Assembly (NCBI GenBank): GCA_905236315.1
Contig: CAJOPO010000128.1
Coordinates: 1 to 15,176, forward strand
Length of the DNA: 15,176 nt
Direction of reading: 5' to 3'
Source of the DNA: an uncultured Treponema sp.
GTDB lineage: Bacteria > Spirochaetota > Spirochaetia > Treponematales > Treponemataceae
Position numbers and translations under genes: made by a program. Below the pieces are notes generated by a model. It did no database searches and was not told the origin of the DNA. It saw only the letters and a program-made list of their open reading frames with translations. Of the stretch, positions 7,402 to 15,144 are shown piece by piece (positions within the stretch are counted from its first letter, which is position 1; the number at the start of each line of letters is the position of its first letter).

Positions 7402-8917
7402 TGATTTAGCTCAAAATAAAAATACAGAAAACATATCTCATGATGATTATGAATCTTCTTACGAAACTTTACCAAAAGAACTTTTTACCTTTGTAAAAGC
7501 AGAAGAACGTCCCATAGATACAGAATTCAAATCTAAGCCAACAACTTTCTTTAAAGATGCGCTCTCTCGTTTTATAAAAAATAAAGGAGCTGTTTTTTGT
7601 TTTTTTGTAATACTCACCTTAGTTTTTTATGCACTACTAGCCCCTCTATTCTCTCCATATAAGATGTCTACGAAAGATGGCTATTATGCTTACGCTGCTC
7701 CCAAAAATAATTTATTTGCAAAGACTCCCTTTTGGAACGGCACTTACAAACAAGAAGTGAATCTACAAACTTATCAACTTCTATCTAACATTCCTGGTGC
7801 AATAGTAAAATATTATGGAACTGTAGAAAGAATGGTAGCCAAGCGACCTCAAAAGCGTTACCGTGTTCTAGTTGATAGCTATGCTCGCGTAGGCTATGTA
7901 AAAAAATTACTTAACCAAGAAGAATATGAAAAAGCACTAAAATGGCAAAAGGATAATAATATACAATTATTTTACCCTGTAATAGACCAGTCTTTAGTTG
8001 AAAATCCTATATATAAAGATAATATGAATGCTTGGTTTCTAACTGATGCAAAAGGCTTAGCAAAGACAAGTGTATCAGGAACATTCCAAGATATTTATCT
8101 AAAAGACCCAACAAGTGCAGATGGAAATGCTTACTATATAACACGAATGAACGGAACCCAATATGAAACTCGTGTTATATATAAAGAATGGTATAAATAT
8201 CAAAATGGCAGATATGCTTCTTTTTTATTTGGAGCAGATAGTGCAGGTTATGATATTTTTGTGCGACTTGCAGGGGGGGCAAGACTCTCTTTATTACTAA
8301 GCCTTGCTGTAGCAAGTATAAATTTATTCTTAGGTATAATAATTGGTTCAATAGAAGGATATTACGGAGGAACTACAGACTTAATAGTAGAACGCATAAA
8401 AGACATTCTATATGATATTCCTTATATGGTTATAATGGCTTTCTTTCAGTTATTCTTTGCAAAAAGACTAGGACCCATTTTTTCTATGTTCTTTGCATTT
8501 ATATTCTTTGGTTGGATATCAACCTCGTCTACAGTACGTGCACAGTTCTATCGTTTTAAGGGCATGGATTACATAAACGCAAGCCGAACATTAGGAGCTA
8601 AAGATAGCAGATTAATTTTCAAGCATATTTTACCAAATGCCATAGGCTTTATAATAACAACTTCTGTTTTAACAATTCCAAGTGTAATATTTAGCGAAGC
8701 TAATTTAACATATCTAGGCATAGTAAATCTTGAGGGCGACAAAATAACAAGCGTGGGAACTATGCTTAATTCTGCACAATCTGTCCTTTCTACATATCCC
8801 CATTGTGTATTTTTCCCTGCAGCTTTTATTTCTATATTGTTGATATGTTTTAATGAATTTGGTAATGGACTAAGGGACGCATTTAATCCTTCTTTAAGAG
8901 GCGCAGAAGATGAATAA
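7391..8917 (+). CDS. oppC: Oligopeptide ABC transporter permease, OppC type, with large insertion
   Basis: Second channel subunit. A cytoplasmic N-terminal tail of about 60 residues leads to the first membrane helix (67-86). The transporter core resumes at FGADSAGYDIFVRLAGGARLSL (280-301), the equivalent of the usual GTDxxGRDxxSR motif, and is followed by helices and the EAA loop YINASRTLGAKDSRLIFKHI (394-413), ending FNPSLRG. Between helix 1 and the core lie about 180 residues (95-275) not found in standard OppC of about 300 aa. By topology this segment should face outside, perhaps contacting the large binding protein. A strong Shine-Dalgarno, AGGAGG (7374-7379), lies inside oppB. The gene overlaps oppB by 11 bases and oppD by 8, implying translational coupling. 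Confidence 0.93.
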   Translation: MNYNDLAQNKNTENISHDDYESSYETLPKELFTFVKAEERPIDTEFKSKPTTFFKDALSRFIKNKGAVFCFFVILTLVFYALLAPLFSPYKMSTKDGYYAYAAPKNNLFAKTPFWNGTYKQEVNLQTYQLLSNIPGAIVKYYGTVERMVAKRPQKRYRVLVDSYARVGYVKKLLNQEEYEKALKWQKDNNIQLFYPVIDQSLVENPIYKDNMNAWFLTDAKGLAKTSVSGTFQDIYLKDPTSADGNAYYITRMNGTQYETRVIYKEWYKYQNGRYASFLFGADSAGYDIFVRLAGGARLSLLLSLAVASINLFLGIIIGSIEGYYGGTTDLIVERIKDILYDIPYMVIMAFFQLFFAKRLGPIFSMFFAFIFFGWISTSSTVRAQFYRFKGMDYINASRTLGAKDSRLIFKHILPNAIGFIITTSVLTIPSVIFSEANLTYLGIVNLEGDKITSVGTMLNSAQSVLSTYPHCVFFPAAFISILLICFNEFGNGLRDAFNPSLRGAEDE

Positions 8918-10913
8918 TAATCAAGACATTGAACTAGAAGTAAGAAACTTAAAAGTATCTTTTCGCACGCAAAAGGGATTAGTTCAAGCGGTAAGAAATA
9001 TAAGTTTTAACGTAAAAAAAGGAGAGACCCTTGCTATTGTAGGGGAATCAGGCTCTGGAAAATCTGTTACGGCAAAGGCTATATTAGGAATTGAAGCTCC
9101 AAATGCCATTATAGAAGATGGTGAAATCCTTTATAAGGGGCAAAATCTTCTTACCTTTAGCGAAGATGAATATAATAAAATACGTGGCAATAAAATAACA
9201 ATGGTATTCCAAGACCCTATGTCTTCATTAGACCCCATTGTAAAAATTGGTCCACAAATGACAGAAGCCACCATATTAAATGGAAAAACAAATCAAAAAA
9301 ATGCAAAGCAAGAGCTAAATAAACGCCTTATACAGTTGCAAAAATGCCTTGTACAAGGCGGAATACCAAATGAGCGCGTAAAAAATAATATTTCTACTTT
9401 TAGAAAGTTTATACACATTGGTAGCAAACTAAAAAGTGATTATAATAAGTCTATTGAATATGCAAGGTCGATTATCACTGATATAGAAAATATAGATAAT
9501 TCTAAAACTAACTTTGATACAGAAAAAAAGCATATATTAAAAAAGATAAATCATCTTTATAACGAATATTTTTTACACCATGATGATGAAACTATAAAGA
9601 CAATCATTAATAACAATGATTTAGAAGAAACGTCATTACAAAGTTTAAAAAACTTTCTACAAAAGAAGCTAGAAGAAGAAAGCCCTAATTTCTTTACTCT
9701 AGGTTATTACATAATGACACGCAAAAAAGATGACCTTATACTCTCCCCTTCTAATAAATCAATGAAAGAAAAAAACTCTTTACTAAGAGAAATTATTGAT
9801 AAAGAGTTTATGACAGAGTTTCTAAATGATATAGCACACTCCATAAAAATTGAATGGGAGAGATGTATAGAATCAAGTAAAAATGCTAATATACAGATAC
9901 AAAATACGCTTCCATATTTTGCCTCAGAAAAGTGGGACATTGTTGCCTGTAAAAAGCAGGCAGAAAGTTTAACGAAGATTGTAGATAATGCAGAATATAA
10001 ATTAAACTTGCACCCAAACAGAGCCGTGTATACATTAAACCATACACTTATGCACTCCATAGCTAAGTACGAAGAAACACCACATGCTGCAAAAACTATG
10101 GCACTAAATGCACTTAATGATTTACATGACTATTACCTAAGTCTAACAAGTCAAAATGATGATACAATAGTTCAAGAAGAAAACTTTTATAAAGAAAAAG
10201 CCATAGAAATAATTGATAACATAAAAGAGCTTTCAGAAGCCACAGTTTATCATATAACAAAGCAAATGGCTTATGATAAGGCAATTCGTATAATGGAAGA
10301 AGTGGGAATAAGGGATGCTAGAAAGCGATTTAATCAATATCCCTTTGAGTTTTCTGGTGGCATGAGGCAAAGAATTGTTATAGCTATAGCAATTGCTGCA
10401 AATCCTGACTTGCTTATTTGCGATGAGCCAACAACGGCATTAGATGTTACTATTCAAGCGCAAATACTAGAACTCATTAATAAATTAAAAAATGATAGAC
10501 AAATGAGCGTTATTTTTATTACGCATGATTTAGGAGTTGTTGCAAATGTAGCAGATAAAATTGCTGTAATGTATGCGGGCAAAATAATAGAAAAAGGAAC
10601 TTCAGAAGATATATTTTATTCCCCAGCCCACCCTTACACATGGGCACTTCTAGCTTCAATGCCAGATTTAGAAACAAAAGACAAACTAGAAGCTATTCCT
10701 GGCACTCCACCTAATATGATATATCCACCAAAGGGAGATGCCTTTGCCTCACGTAATAAATACGCAATGGCTATTGACTTTGAAAAGGAACCTCCACTCT
10801 TTAAGATTAGCGAAAGTCATTATGCTGCAACATGGCTTTTGCATCCAAATGCTCCAAAAGTGGAACCTCCTAAGATAGTAAAAGACAGAATGAGAAGGAA
10901 CTATGAGCAATAA
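8910..10913 (+). CDS. oppD: Oligopeptide ABC transporter ATPase, OppD type, with large insertion
   Basis: Cytoplasmic ATPase powering the importer. Motifs in order: Walker A GESGSGKS (45-52), Q-loop at Gln101 in MVFQDPMSSLDP, signature FSGGMRQR (481-488), Walker B LLICDEP (501-507), D-loop ALD (510-512), switch His539 and the PYTWALL region after it. At 667 aa it is twice the usual 320-340. The excess, about residues 126-450, is a single mostly helical, Lys/Glu/Asn-rich block between the Q-loop and the signature, inside the helical subdomain that meets the permease. The oligopeptide-type C-terminal domain is present, but its four customary cysteines read GDAF, SRNK, IDFE and ATWL, so any iron-sulfur site there is lost. 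The start overlaps oppC by 8 bases. The active site is intact, so a working ATPase is expected. Confidence 0.93.
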   Translation: MNNNQDIELEVRNLKVSFRTQKGLVQAVRNISFNVKKGETLAIVGESGSGKSVTAKAILGIEAPNAIIEDGEILYKGQNLLTFSEDEYNKIRGNKITMVFQDPMSSLDPIVKIGPQMTEATILNGKTNQKNAKQELNKRLIQLQKCLVQGGIPNERVKNNISTFRKFIHIGSKLKSDYNKSIEYARSIITDIENIDNSKTNFDTEKKHILKKINHLYNEYFLHHDDETIKTIINNNDLEETSLQSLKNFLQKKLEEESPNFFTLGYYIMTRKKDDLILSPSNKSMKEKNSLLREIIDKEFMTEFLNDIAHSIKIEWERCIESSKNANIQIQNTLPYFASEKWDIVACKKQAESLTKIVDNAEYKLNLHPNRAVYTLNHTLMHSIAKYEETPHAAKTMALNALNDLHDYYLSLTSQNDDTIVQEENFYKEKAIEIIDNIKELSEATVYHITKQMAYDKAIRIMEEVGIRDARKRFNQYPFEFSGGMRQRIVIAIAIAANPDLLICDEPTTALDVTIQAQILELINKLKNDRQMSVIFITHDLGVVANVADKIAVMYAGKIIEKGTSEDIFYSPAHPYTWALLASMPDLETKDKLEAIPGTPPNMIYPPKGDAFASRNKYAMAIDFEKEPPLFKISESHYAATWLLHPNAPKVEPPKIVKDRMRRNYEQ

Positions 10914-12033
10914 TAATTTAAACGAAACTTTATTAAAAGTAGAACATCTAAAACAATATTTTAACAATGGAACTTTTCATGCTGTTGATGATATTAGCTT
11001 TGACATAAAAAAGGGAGAAGTTTTTGGTCTTGTAGGAGAGTCTGGCTGTGGAAAGACTACTACAGGGCGTTCTATTATAAAGCTATATAAAATCACTGGG
11101 GGAAATATATATTTTAAAGATAAAAGAATTAGTGCGGGTACAAAAGATTATACAGACGCTATCATAAAGGCTAAAAAAGATTATAAAGAGCGCGTAACAG
11201 AGTTAAAAGCAAGTGCAAGTGCAAGTGCAAATGCAGGTACACTTGCAGACGAATTAAAAAAAGCAAAAGACACATTAAATGAATGTATTGCAAAGCAAAA
11301 AGAAGCAATCAATCTCGCACAAAAAGATAATAAATTCTCTGAAAAAAATCCACAATATGTTCGCAATATACAAATGATTTTCCAAGACCCAGTATCTTCT
11401 CTTGACCCTAGAATGACAGTTAGGGAGATTATCGCAGAGGGATTAAGAATACAAGGACTAAGAAATGAAAACGAAATAACAAATAAGGTATCTGATGTAT
11501 TAAAAAGAGTAGGATTAGTACCTGAATATGCAGATAGATATCCTCATGAGTTTTCTGGTGGACAAAGGCAGCGTATAGGTATTGCAAGAGCGATTATAAT
11601 GAACCCAGAGCTAATTATTGCAGATGAACCTGTAAGTGCCTTAGACGTTTCTATAAAAGCACAGATAATAAATCTATTAAATGATTTGCGTCATGATATG
11701 GGGCTTACCATATTGTTTATAGCGCATGACCTTTCTGTTGTAAAATACTTTTCTGATAGAATTGCTGTAATGTACTTTGGTAAAATAGTAGAATTAGCCT
11801 CTTCTGATGAGCTTTTTTCTCACCCCTTGCACCCATATACAAAAAGTCTACTAAGTGCAATTCCCTTGCCCGACCCTAAATACGAAAAGCAGAGAAAGAG
11901 GATTATATACAATCCAGCAAAAGAACACGACTATAGTTTAGAAAAGCCACAGTTAATAGAGGTTACAAAAGAGCATTTTGTAAGTTGCAATAAGGCTGAA
12001 CTTGAAGGCTATAAAAAGCAATTAGGATTATAA
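10903..12033 (+). CDS. oppF: Oligopeptide ABC transporter ATPase, OppF type, with helical insert
   Basis: Partner ATPase of OppD. It carries Walker A GESGCGKT (45-52), Q-loop Gln161 in MIFQDPVSSLDPRMTV, signature FSGGQRQR (217-224), Walker B LIIADEP (237-243), switch His275 and the HPYTKSLLSAIP segment (310-321). All catalytic residues are present. Relative to the usual 310-330 aa it has about 70 extra residues (about 78-150) between Walker A and the Q-loop: charged and Ala-rich, probably a coiled-coil hairpin, with an Ala-Ser run (103-112) coded by a hexanucleotide repeat. The C-terminal tail keeps only one of the usual cysteines (VSC, 360-362). ATG at 10903 overlaps oppD by 11 bases and has AAGGA upstream. 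Confidence 0.94.
   Translation: MSNNNLNETLLKVEHLKQYFNNGTFHAVDDISFDIKKGEVFGLVGESGCGKTTTGRSIIKLYKITGGNIYFKDKRISAGTKDYTDAIIKAKKDYKERVTELKASASASANAGTLADELKKAKDTLNECIAKQKEAINLAQKDNKFSEKNPQYVRNIQMIFQDPVSSLDPRMTVREIIAEGLRIQGLRNENEITNKVSDVLKRVGLVPEYADRYPHEFSGGQRQRIGIARAIIMNPELIIADEPVSALDVSIKAQIINLLNDLRHDMGLTILFIAHDLSVVKYFSDRIAVMYFGKIVELASSDELFSHPLHPYTKSLLSAIPLPDPKYEKQRKRIIYNPAKEHDYSLEKPQLIEVTKEHFVSCNKAELEGYKKQLGL
11209..11238 (+). repeat. Hexanucleotide tandem repeat inside oppF
   Basis: Three exact copies of gcaagt (11209-11226) are followed by the variants gcaaat and gcaggt. In frame they encode Ala-Ser three times, then Ala-Asn and Ala-Gly. A unit of six keeps the frame when copy number changes, so slippage would lengthen or shorten the helical insert rather than knock out the gene. 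Confidence 0.85.
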
Positions 12034-12036
12034 AGT

Positions 12037-12450
12037 ATGAAAATACAAAAACAGAAATGCTTTCATATAATCATTTCTATGCTAATTGGAATTGCTATAA
12101 GTCTGGGGCTTGCATATTATGAAAAGAAAATATTTTTAGAGCAAGGAATTACGCTTTCTGCACAAAGGTTGCTTTGCGATGGCTTCTTTATTTCTTCTGT
12201 AATATTCTTGAGCATAGGCGGTCTTTCCTTTATTGCTGCTAATGGAGGCTATGACGCACTAAATTATGCTTTCATTAAGTTTATTGATAGAATAAGAACA
12301 CCCCGCATAGAAGAGCGAGATAAGGATTCTTATTATGAATATGTAACTAAAAAGCATAAAGACAGAAAGCCTAGATTTCTGCATTTTCTTGTTCTTGGCT
12401 TCATATTTCTGTTAATATCATTGATATTTCTTGCTTTACTTACCTTCTAA
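12037..12450 (+). CDS. Small membrane protein, DUF3899-like
   Basis: A 137-residue protein with three predicted membrane helices: about 9-28, 49-69 and 115-136. Between the second and third is a charged cytoplasmic or external loop with FIKFIDRIRTPR and DSYYEYVTKKHKDRK. The pattern of an early helix, a glycine-rich second helix (SIGGLSF) followed by GGYDALNYAF, a tyrosine-rich charged loop and a last hydrophobic helix resembles the DUF3899 family. No biochemical function is known to me. It starts three bases after oppF with AGGA (12024-12027) as ribosome site, so it is the last gene of the opp operon. A role in assembling or stabilising the enlarged transporter is possible but is only guilt by position. 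Confidence 0.65.
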   Translation: MKIQKQKCFHIIISMLIGIAISLGLAYYEKKIFLEQGITLSAQRLLCDGFFISSVIFLSIGGLSFIAANGGYDALNYAFIKFIDRIRTPRIEERDKDSYYEYVTKKHKDRKPRFLHFLVLGFIFLLISLIFLALLTF

Positions 12451-12774
12451 CTGCTAAGTTCTATCGTCTAAGTTCTATCTTCTAAACTCCTTGCAATTCT
12501 CTAAGCAACATGCTATTATTGTCCATCGTCATACTTAATAACAATACAGTGTCAAAAAAAATGCTTCGCTAAAAACGTGGCATACATTTTGCATCTTACC
12601 TAGACACTTACCTTTTCCCTATTTAGACAATCCTTTAATTCTATCTATAATTAATACTGCACTCTAACTAGAGTACACTCCCTGACATTAACACATCCCC
12701 TACCCTAAAAAGCACAGTATCGTACCCCATGCACGAATTAAACGCTCCTAAAAATCAAGGGCAAGATAGGCCTG
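12451..12774. other. Non-coding stretch after the opp operon
   Basis: About 324 bases with no credible gene on either strand. The base composition is notable for long pyrimidine-rich, purine-poor runs on the plus strand. It contains a 14-base unit repeated at 12454-12467 and 12468-12481 (ctaagttctatc plus gt or tt) with a further partial ctaaa. It also contains an inverted repeat actcta/tagagt (12661-12666 and 12669-12674) that extends by two more pairs past a mismatch. A possible terminator lies at its right edge. Decayed gene remnants cannot be excluded. Confidence 0.5.
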
Positions 12775-12788
12775 TTATTTTGCTTTTT
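12761..12788 (+). terminator. Possible rho-independent terminator for the opp operon
   Basis: On the plus strand gcaagatag (12761-12769) pairs with ttattttgc (12775-12783) through nine pairs, two of them G-U, around the loop gcctg, and five T residues follow (12784-12788). The G-U pairs become A-C mismatches on the minus strand, so the signal favours plus-strand transcription. It overlaps the last codons of the convergent XRE gene. The stem is AT-rich and lies more than 300 bases after the last opp gene, so confidence is modest. Confidence 0.35.
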
Positions 12789-13101
12789 CCGCCATTCGAT
12801 TTACTAGTAGCAAAACTGACTCTAAATCATATTTATCCAGCTTGTTCAGACTCATCATAATATGCTGAATAAGGCTTGCATTTATCCTTGAGCCCATATT
12901 TTGTGTTTTCCCCGTAACAAGATATTCAACCGAAACACCTAAAACCTCTGCAATGCGAACTGCAACATCAGCATTTGGCACACTATTATGAGAAAGACCT
13001 AAAGAAATGCCACTTACGGCAAATGAAGCTTTTTCTGCAAGTTCCTTTCTTGTGATATTTTTATATGCAAGTTCACTTTCCACATTCTGCCAGAAAGACA
13101 T
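12775..13101 (-). CDS. XRE (Cro/CI-type) helix-turn-helix regulator
   Basis: A 108-residue DNA-binding protein. The helix-turn-helix domain covers about 14-63: ITRKELAEKAS (first helices), VSGISLGLSHNS (recognition region), VPNADVAVRIAEVLGVSVEYLVTG (last helices). The ending VSVEYLVTG is the standard close of this domain. Residues 64-108 form a short helical tail that may dimerise. Similar small single-domain regulators are numerous in treponeme genomes. It lies head-to-head with the FkbH-like gene, with 189 bases between, and so could control itself and that gene. No toxin partner is adjacent, so an antitoxin role is not supported. No strong ribosome site is visible before its ATG. Confidence 0.88.
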   Translation of the reverse strand: MSFWQNVESELAYKNITRKELAEKASFAVSGISLGLSHNSVPNADVAVRIAEVLGVSVEYLVTGKTQNMGSRINASLIQHIMMSLNKLDKYDLESVLLLVNRMAEKAK

Positions 13102-13290
13102 ACATTAACTTTATTAAGATATTAAAATATTTTCTGCATAAATGTTAATTCATTGACTTTTAGGACAAAATAATTTAACATATTAAAATCTATAAAACAT
13201 TTTTTTATAATATTAAACTTAGGCAGGAAGTATTTGCCCTGCTCTCTATGTTCTAAACAGGTCTATTAACACAAAACACGGAATTGAAAG
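13102..13290. promoter_or_regulatory. Divergent promoter region between XRE regulator and FkbH-like gene
   Basis: Very AT-rich. Facing the FkbH-like gene, an exact TATAAT lies at 13206-13211, with TTAAAA at 13183-13188 as a weak -35, 17 bases apart. A second candidate pairs TTGACT (13153-13158) with TAACAT (13176-13181), also 17 apart. An imperfect inverted repeat, aatgttaatt (13141-13150) and aatttaacat (13172-13181), brackets the TTGACT and overlaps that second -10, a plausible operator for the XRE protein. A short GC-containing stem gcagg/cctgc (13223-13242) lies in the FkbH leader. Confidence 0.4.
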
Positions 13291-15096
13291 ATGTTAGAAA
13301 AATTAATGTACCCTTTTGACAGCGCATATATCTTAAAAAAGCGAAAAGCCTTAAAAAGAGAACTCACCGCTAATATTGAAAATAATAACATAACTACTCT
13401 AGTTAAACGAATTGCAATATTAGGTGGCTCCACCACACACGATATATTAGAAATACTAGATTTATTCTTATTAAATTATGGCATTAAGGCTGAATTCTAC
13501 GAATGTGAATATGCTCAATACTGGAATGATATAGTCTTTGCCAATAATCACCTTGTACAGTTTAAGCCAGATTTAATTTTTATCCATACAACAAGTAGAA
13601 ATATAACAGATTTTCCAAGCGTGCTTGATTCAAAAGAAAAGGTGGAAGAGCGTCTTTATAATCAATTTTCTCACTTCGAGCTTATGTGGAATAAGGCTTT
13701 TGAACTCTTCCACTGTCCTATAATACAAAATAATTTTGAACAGCCATTTTTTAGGCTTTTGGGGAACAAAGACTCAAGTGATATACATGGGAAAGTAAAT
13801 TTCACCTCTAGGCTTAATCAAAAAATCTATGAATACGCACAAACACATGAAAACTTCTATATAAATGATATTAACTATATATCCAGTTGCTATGGACTTC
13901 AAAAATGGTCAGACCCATTTTATTATCACATGTATAAGTATGCTATGTGCCTAGAGGCAATTCCAGAGTTTGCGTTTAATTTAGCCAATATAATAAAGTC
14001 AATCTATGGCAAGAATAAAAAAGCCATAGTTTCTGATTTGGATAATACACTTTGGGGCGGCGTAGTAAGCGAAGACGGAGCGGATAATATTGAAATTGGT
14101 CAAGAAACTGCTACAGGACAACTATTTGCAGAATTCCAGTCCTACTTAAAAGCGCACAAAGACTTAGGCATACTTCTTACAGTTAATTCTAAAAATGACA
14201 AAGAAAATGCTCTTGCAGGCTTAAACAGACCAGACAGCGTTCTAAAAAGCGATGACTTTATTGTTATAAAATCAAATTGGAACTCTAAAGATATAAACTT
14301 TAAGGAAATTGCTTCTGAATTAAATATTGGTACAGATTCTATGGTATTCATAGATGATAATCCTGTAGAGAGGGAAATCGTAAAAAAGCAAATTCCAGAT
14401 AGCACAGTGCCAGAAATGTCAAAGCCAGAAAACTATATAAACGTTCTTGACCGCAATGGATTTTTTGAAGTGACACAGTTTTCTGAAGATGACTTAAAAA
14501 GAAACGAAATGTATAAGGCTAATGCAGAAAGGGCAAGGCAGGAGACAAGTTTTAAGAATTACGAGGATTTTTTGCTTTCACTAGAAATGAAGGCTGAAAT
14601 AAAAGCCTTCTCTCCCCTTTATATGAATCGTATAGCTCAATTAACTAATAAATCAAATCAGTTCAATCTAACTACGCTTAGATGTAGTCAAGCAGATATT
14701 GAGCGTGTAGCTAATGATAAAAATTACATCACTTTATATGGGAAGCTTTTGGACAAATTTGGAGATAACGGAGTTGTAAGCATAACATTTGGACATATTG
14801 ATGAAAAAGATAAAAGTGCATTTCATATCGACCTTTACTTAATGAGTTGTAGGGTTTTAAAACGCGATATGGAATGTGCCATGATGGATGCACTCATAAA
14901 GGAATGTATAAAAAAGAATATAAAAACGATTTATGGATATTATTATCCTACAGCAAAGAATAAGATGGTAGAAAACTTTTATTCTCAATTCGACTTTGAA
15001 AAGATAAACGAAGATTCTAGTGGTAACACAATTTGGAAGTATAGCATTAAGGATGAATATACAGATAGAAACAAGGTAATTAGTATTTGTAATTAA
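13291..15096 (+). CDS. FkbH-like protein (SGNH-like, HAD, GNAT-like domains)
   Basis: FkbH-family proteins take 1,3-bisphosphoglycerate, remove a phosphate and place the glyceryl unit on an acyl carrier protein, giving C3 units for polyketides or other conjugates. Three parts are visible. Residues about 35-235 are an SGNH/GDSL-like domain with LGGSTTHDI (44-52). Residues about 243-370 are the HAD domain: DLDNTLWGG (249-257) with nucleophile Asp249 and Asp251, TVNSKND (297-303), and FIDDNPVE (353-360). Residues about 405-590 are the GNAT-like part with TNKSNQFNLTT (452-462), GDNGVVSI (491-498) and SCRVLKRDMECAMMDAL (519-535), including the family Cys520. The 601 aa are full length. CGGA (13279-13282) serves as ribosome site. 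No carrier protein or synthase gene lies in the window, and a palindromic repeat follows one base after the stop, so its pathway is unknown. Confidence 0.9.
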   Translation: MLEKLMYPFDSAYILKKRKALKRELTANIENNNITTLVKRIAILGGSTTHDILEILDLFLLNYGIKAEFYECEYAQYWNDIVFANNHLVQFKPDLIFIHTTSRNITDFPSVLDSKEKVEERLYNQFSHFELMWNKAFELFHCPIIQNNFEQPFFRLLGNKDSSDIHGKVNFTSRLNQKIYEYAQTHENFYINDINYISSCYGLQKWSDPFYYHMYKYAMCLEAIPEFAFNLANIIKSIYGKNKKAIVSDLDNTLWGGVVSEDGADNIEIGQETATGQLFAEFQSYLKAHKDLGILLTVNSKNDKENALAGLNRPDSVLKSDDFIVIKSNWNSKDINFKEIASELNIGTDSMVFIDDNPVEREIVKKQIPDSTVPEMSKPENYINVLDRNGFFEVTQFSEDDLKRNEMYKANAERARQETSFKNYEDFLLSLEMKAEIKAFSPLYMNRIAQLTNKSNQFNLTTLRCSQADIERVANDKNYITLYGKLLDKFGDNGVVSITFGHIDEKDKSAFHIDLYLMSCRVLKRDMECAMMDALIKECIKKNIKTIYGYYYPTAKNKMVENFYSQFDFEKINEDSSGNTIWKYSIKDEYTDRNKVISICN

Positions 15097-15097
15097 G

Positions 15098-15140
15098 GGA
15101 ACCTCGAAAAACTCCCTTTCAGAAAGTTTTTCGAGGTTCC
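15098..15140. repeat. Palindromic repeat, flanking hairpin B, right copy
   Basis: Perfect 16-bp stem: ggaacctcgaaaaact (15098-15113) pairs with agtttttcgaggttcc (15125-15140) around an 11-base loop. It begins two bases after the FkbH-like stop codon. The arms are a longer version of those at 52-79, with the variable base C/G instead of T/A, so the pairing is maintained by compensating changes. No T-run follows, but a stem this stable could stall or end transcription or protect the mRNA 3' end. Confidence 0.8.
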
Positions 15141-15144
15141 TGCG

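Noticed and set aside
9707..10060. 117-codon minus-strand frame inside the OppD insertion
   Set aside because: Considered because the insertion might hide a nested gene. The plus frame runs unbroken through it and the antisense protein has no recognisable features.
12454..12486. CRISPR array start
   Set aside because: The 14-base units are directly adjacent with no spacers and only two full copies.
12775..13101. Toxin-antitoxin pair with the XRE protein as antitoxin
   Set aside because: No small toxin-like frame is adjacent; the neighbours are non-coding sequence and the FkbH-like gene.
14142..14405. Minus-strand frame inside the FkbH-like gene
   Set aside because: Opposes the conserved HAD motifs of the real gene.
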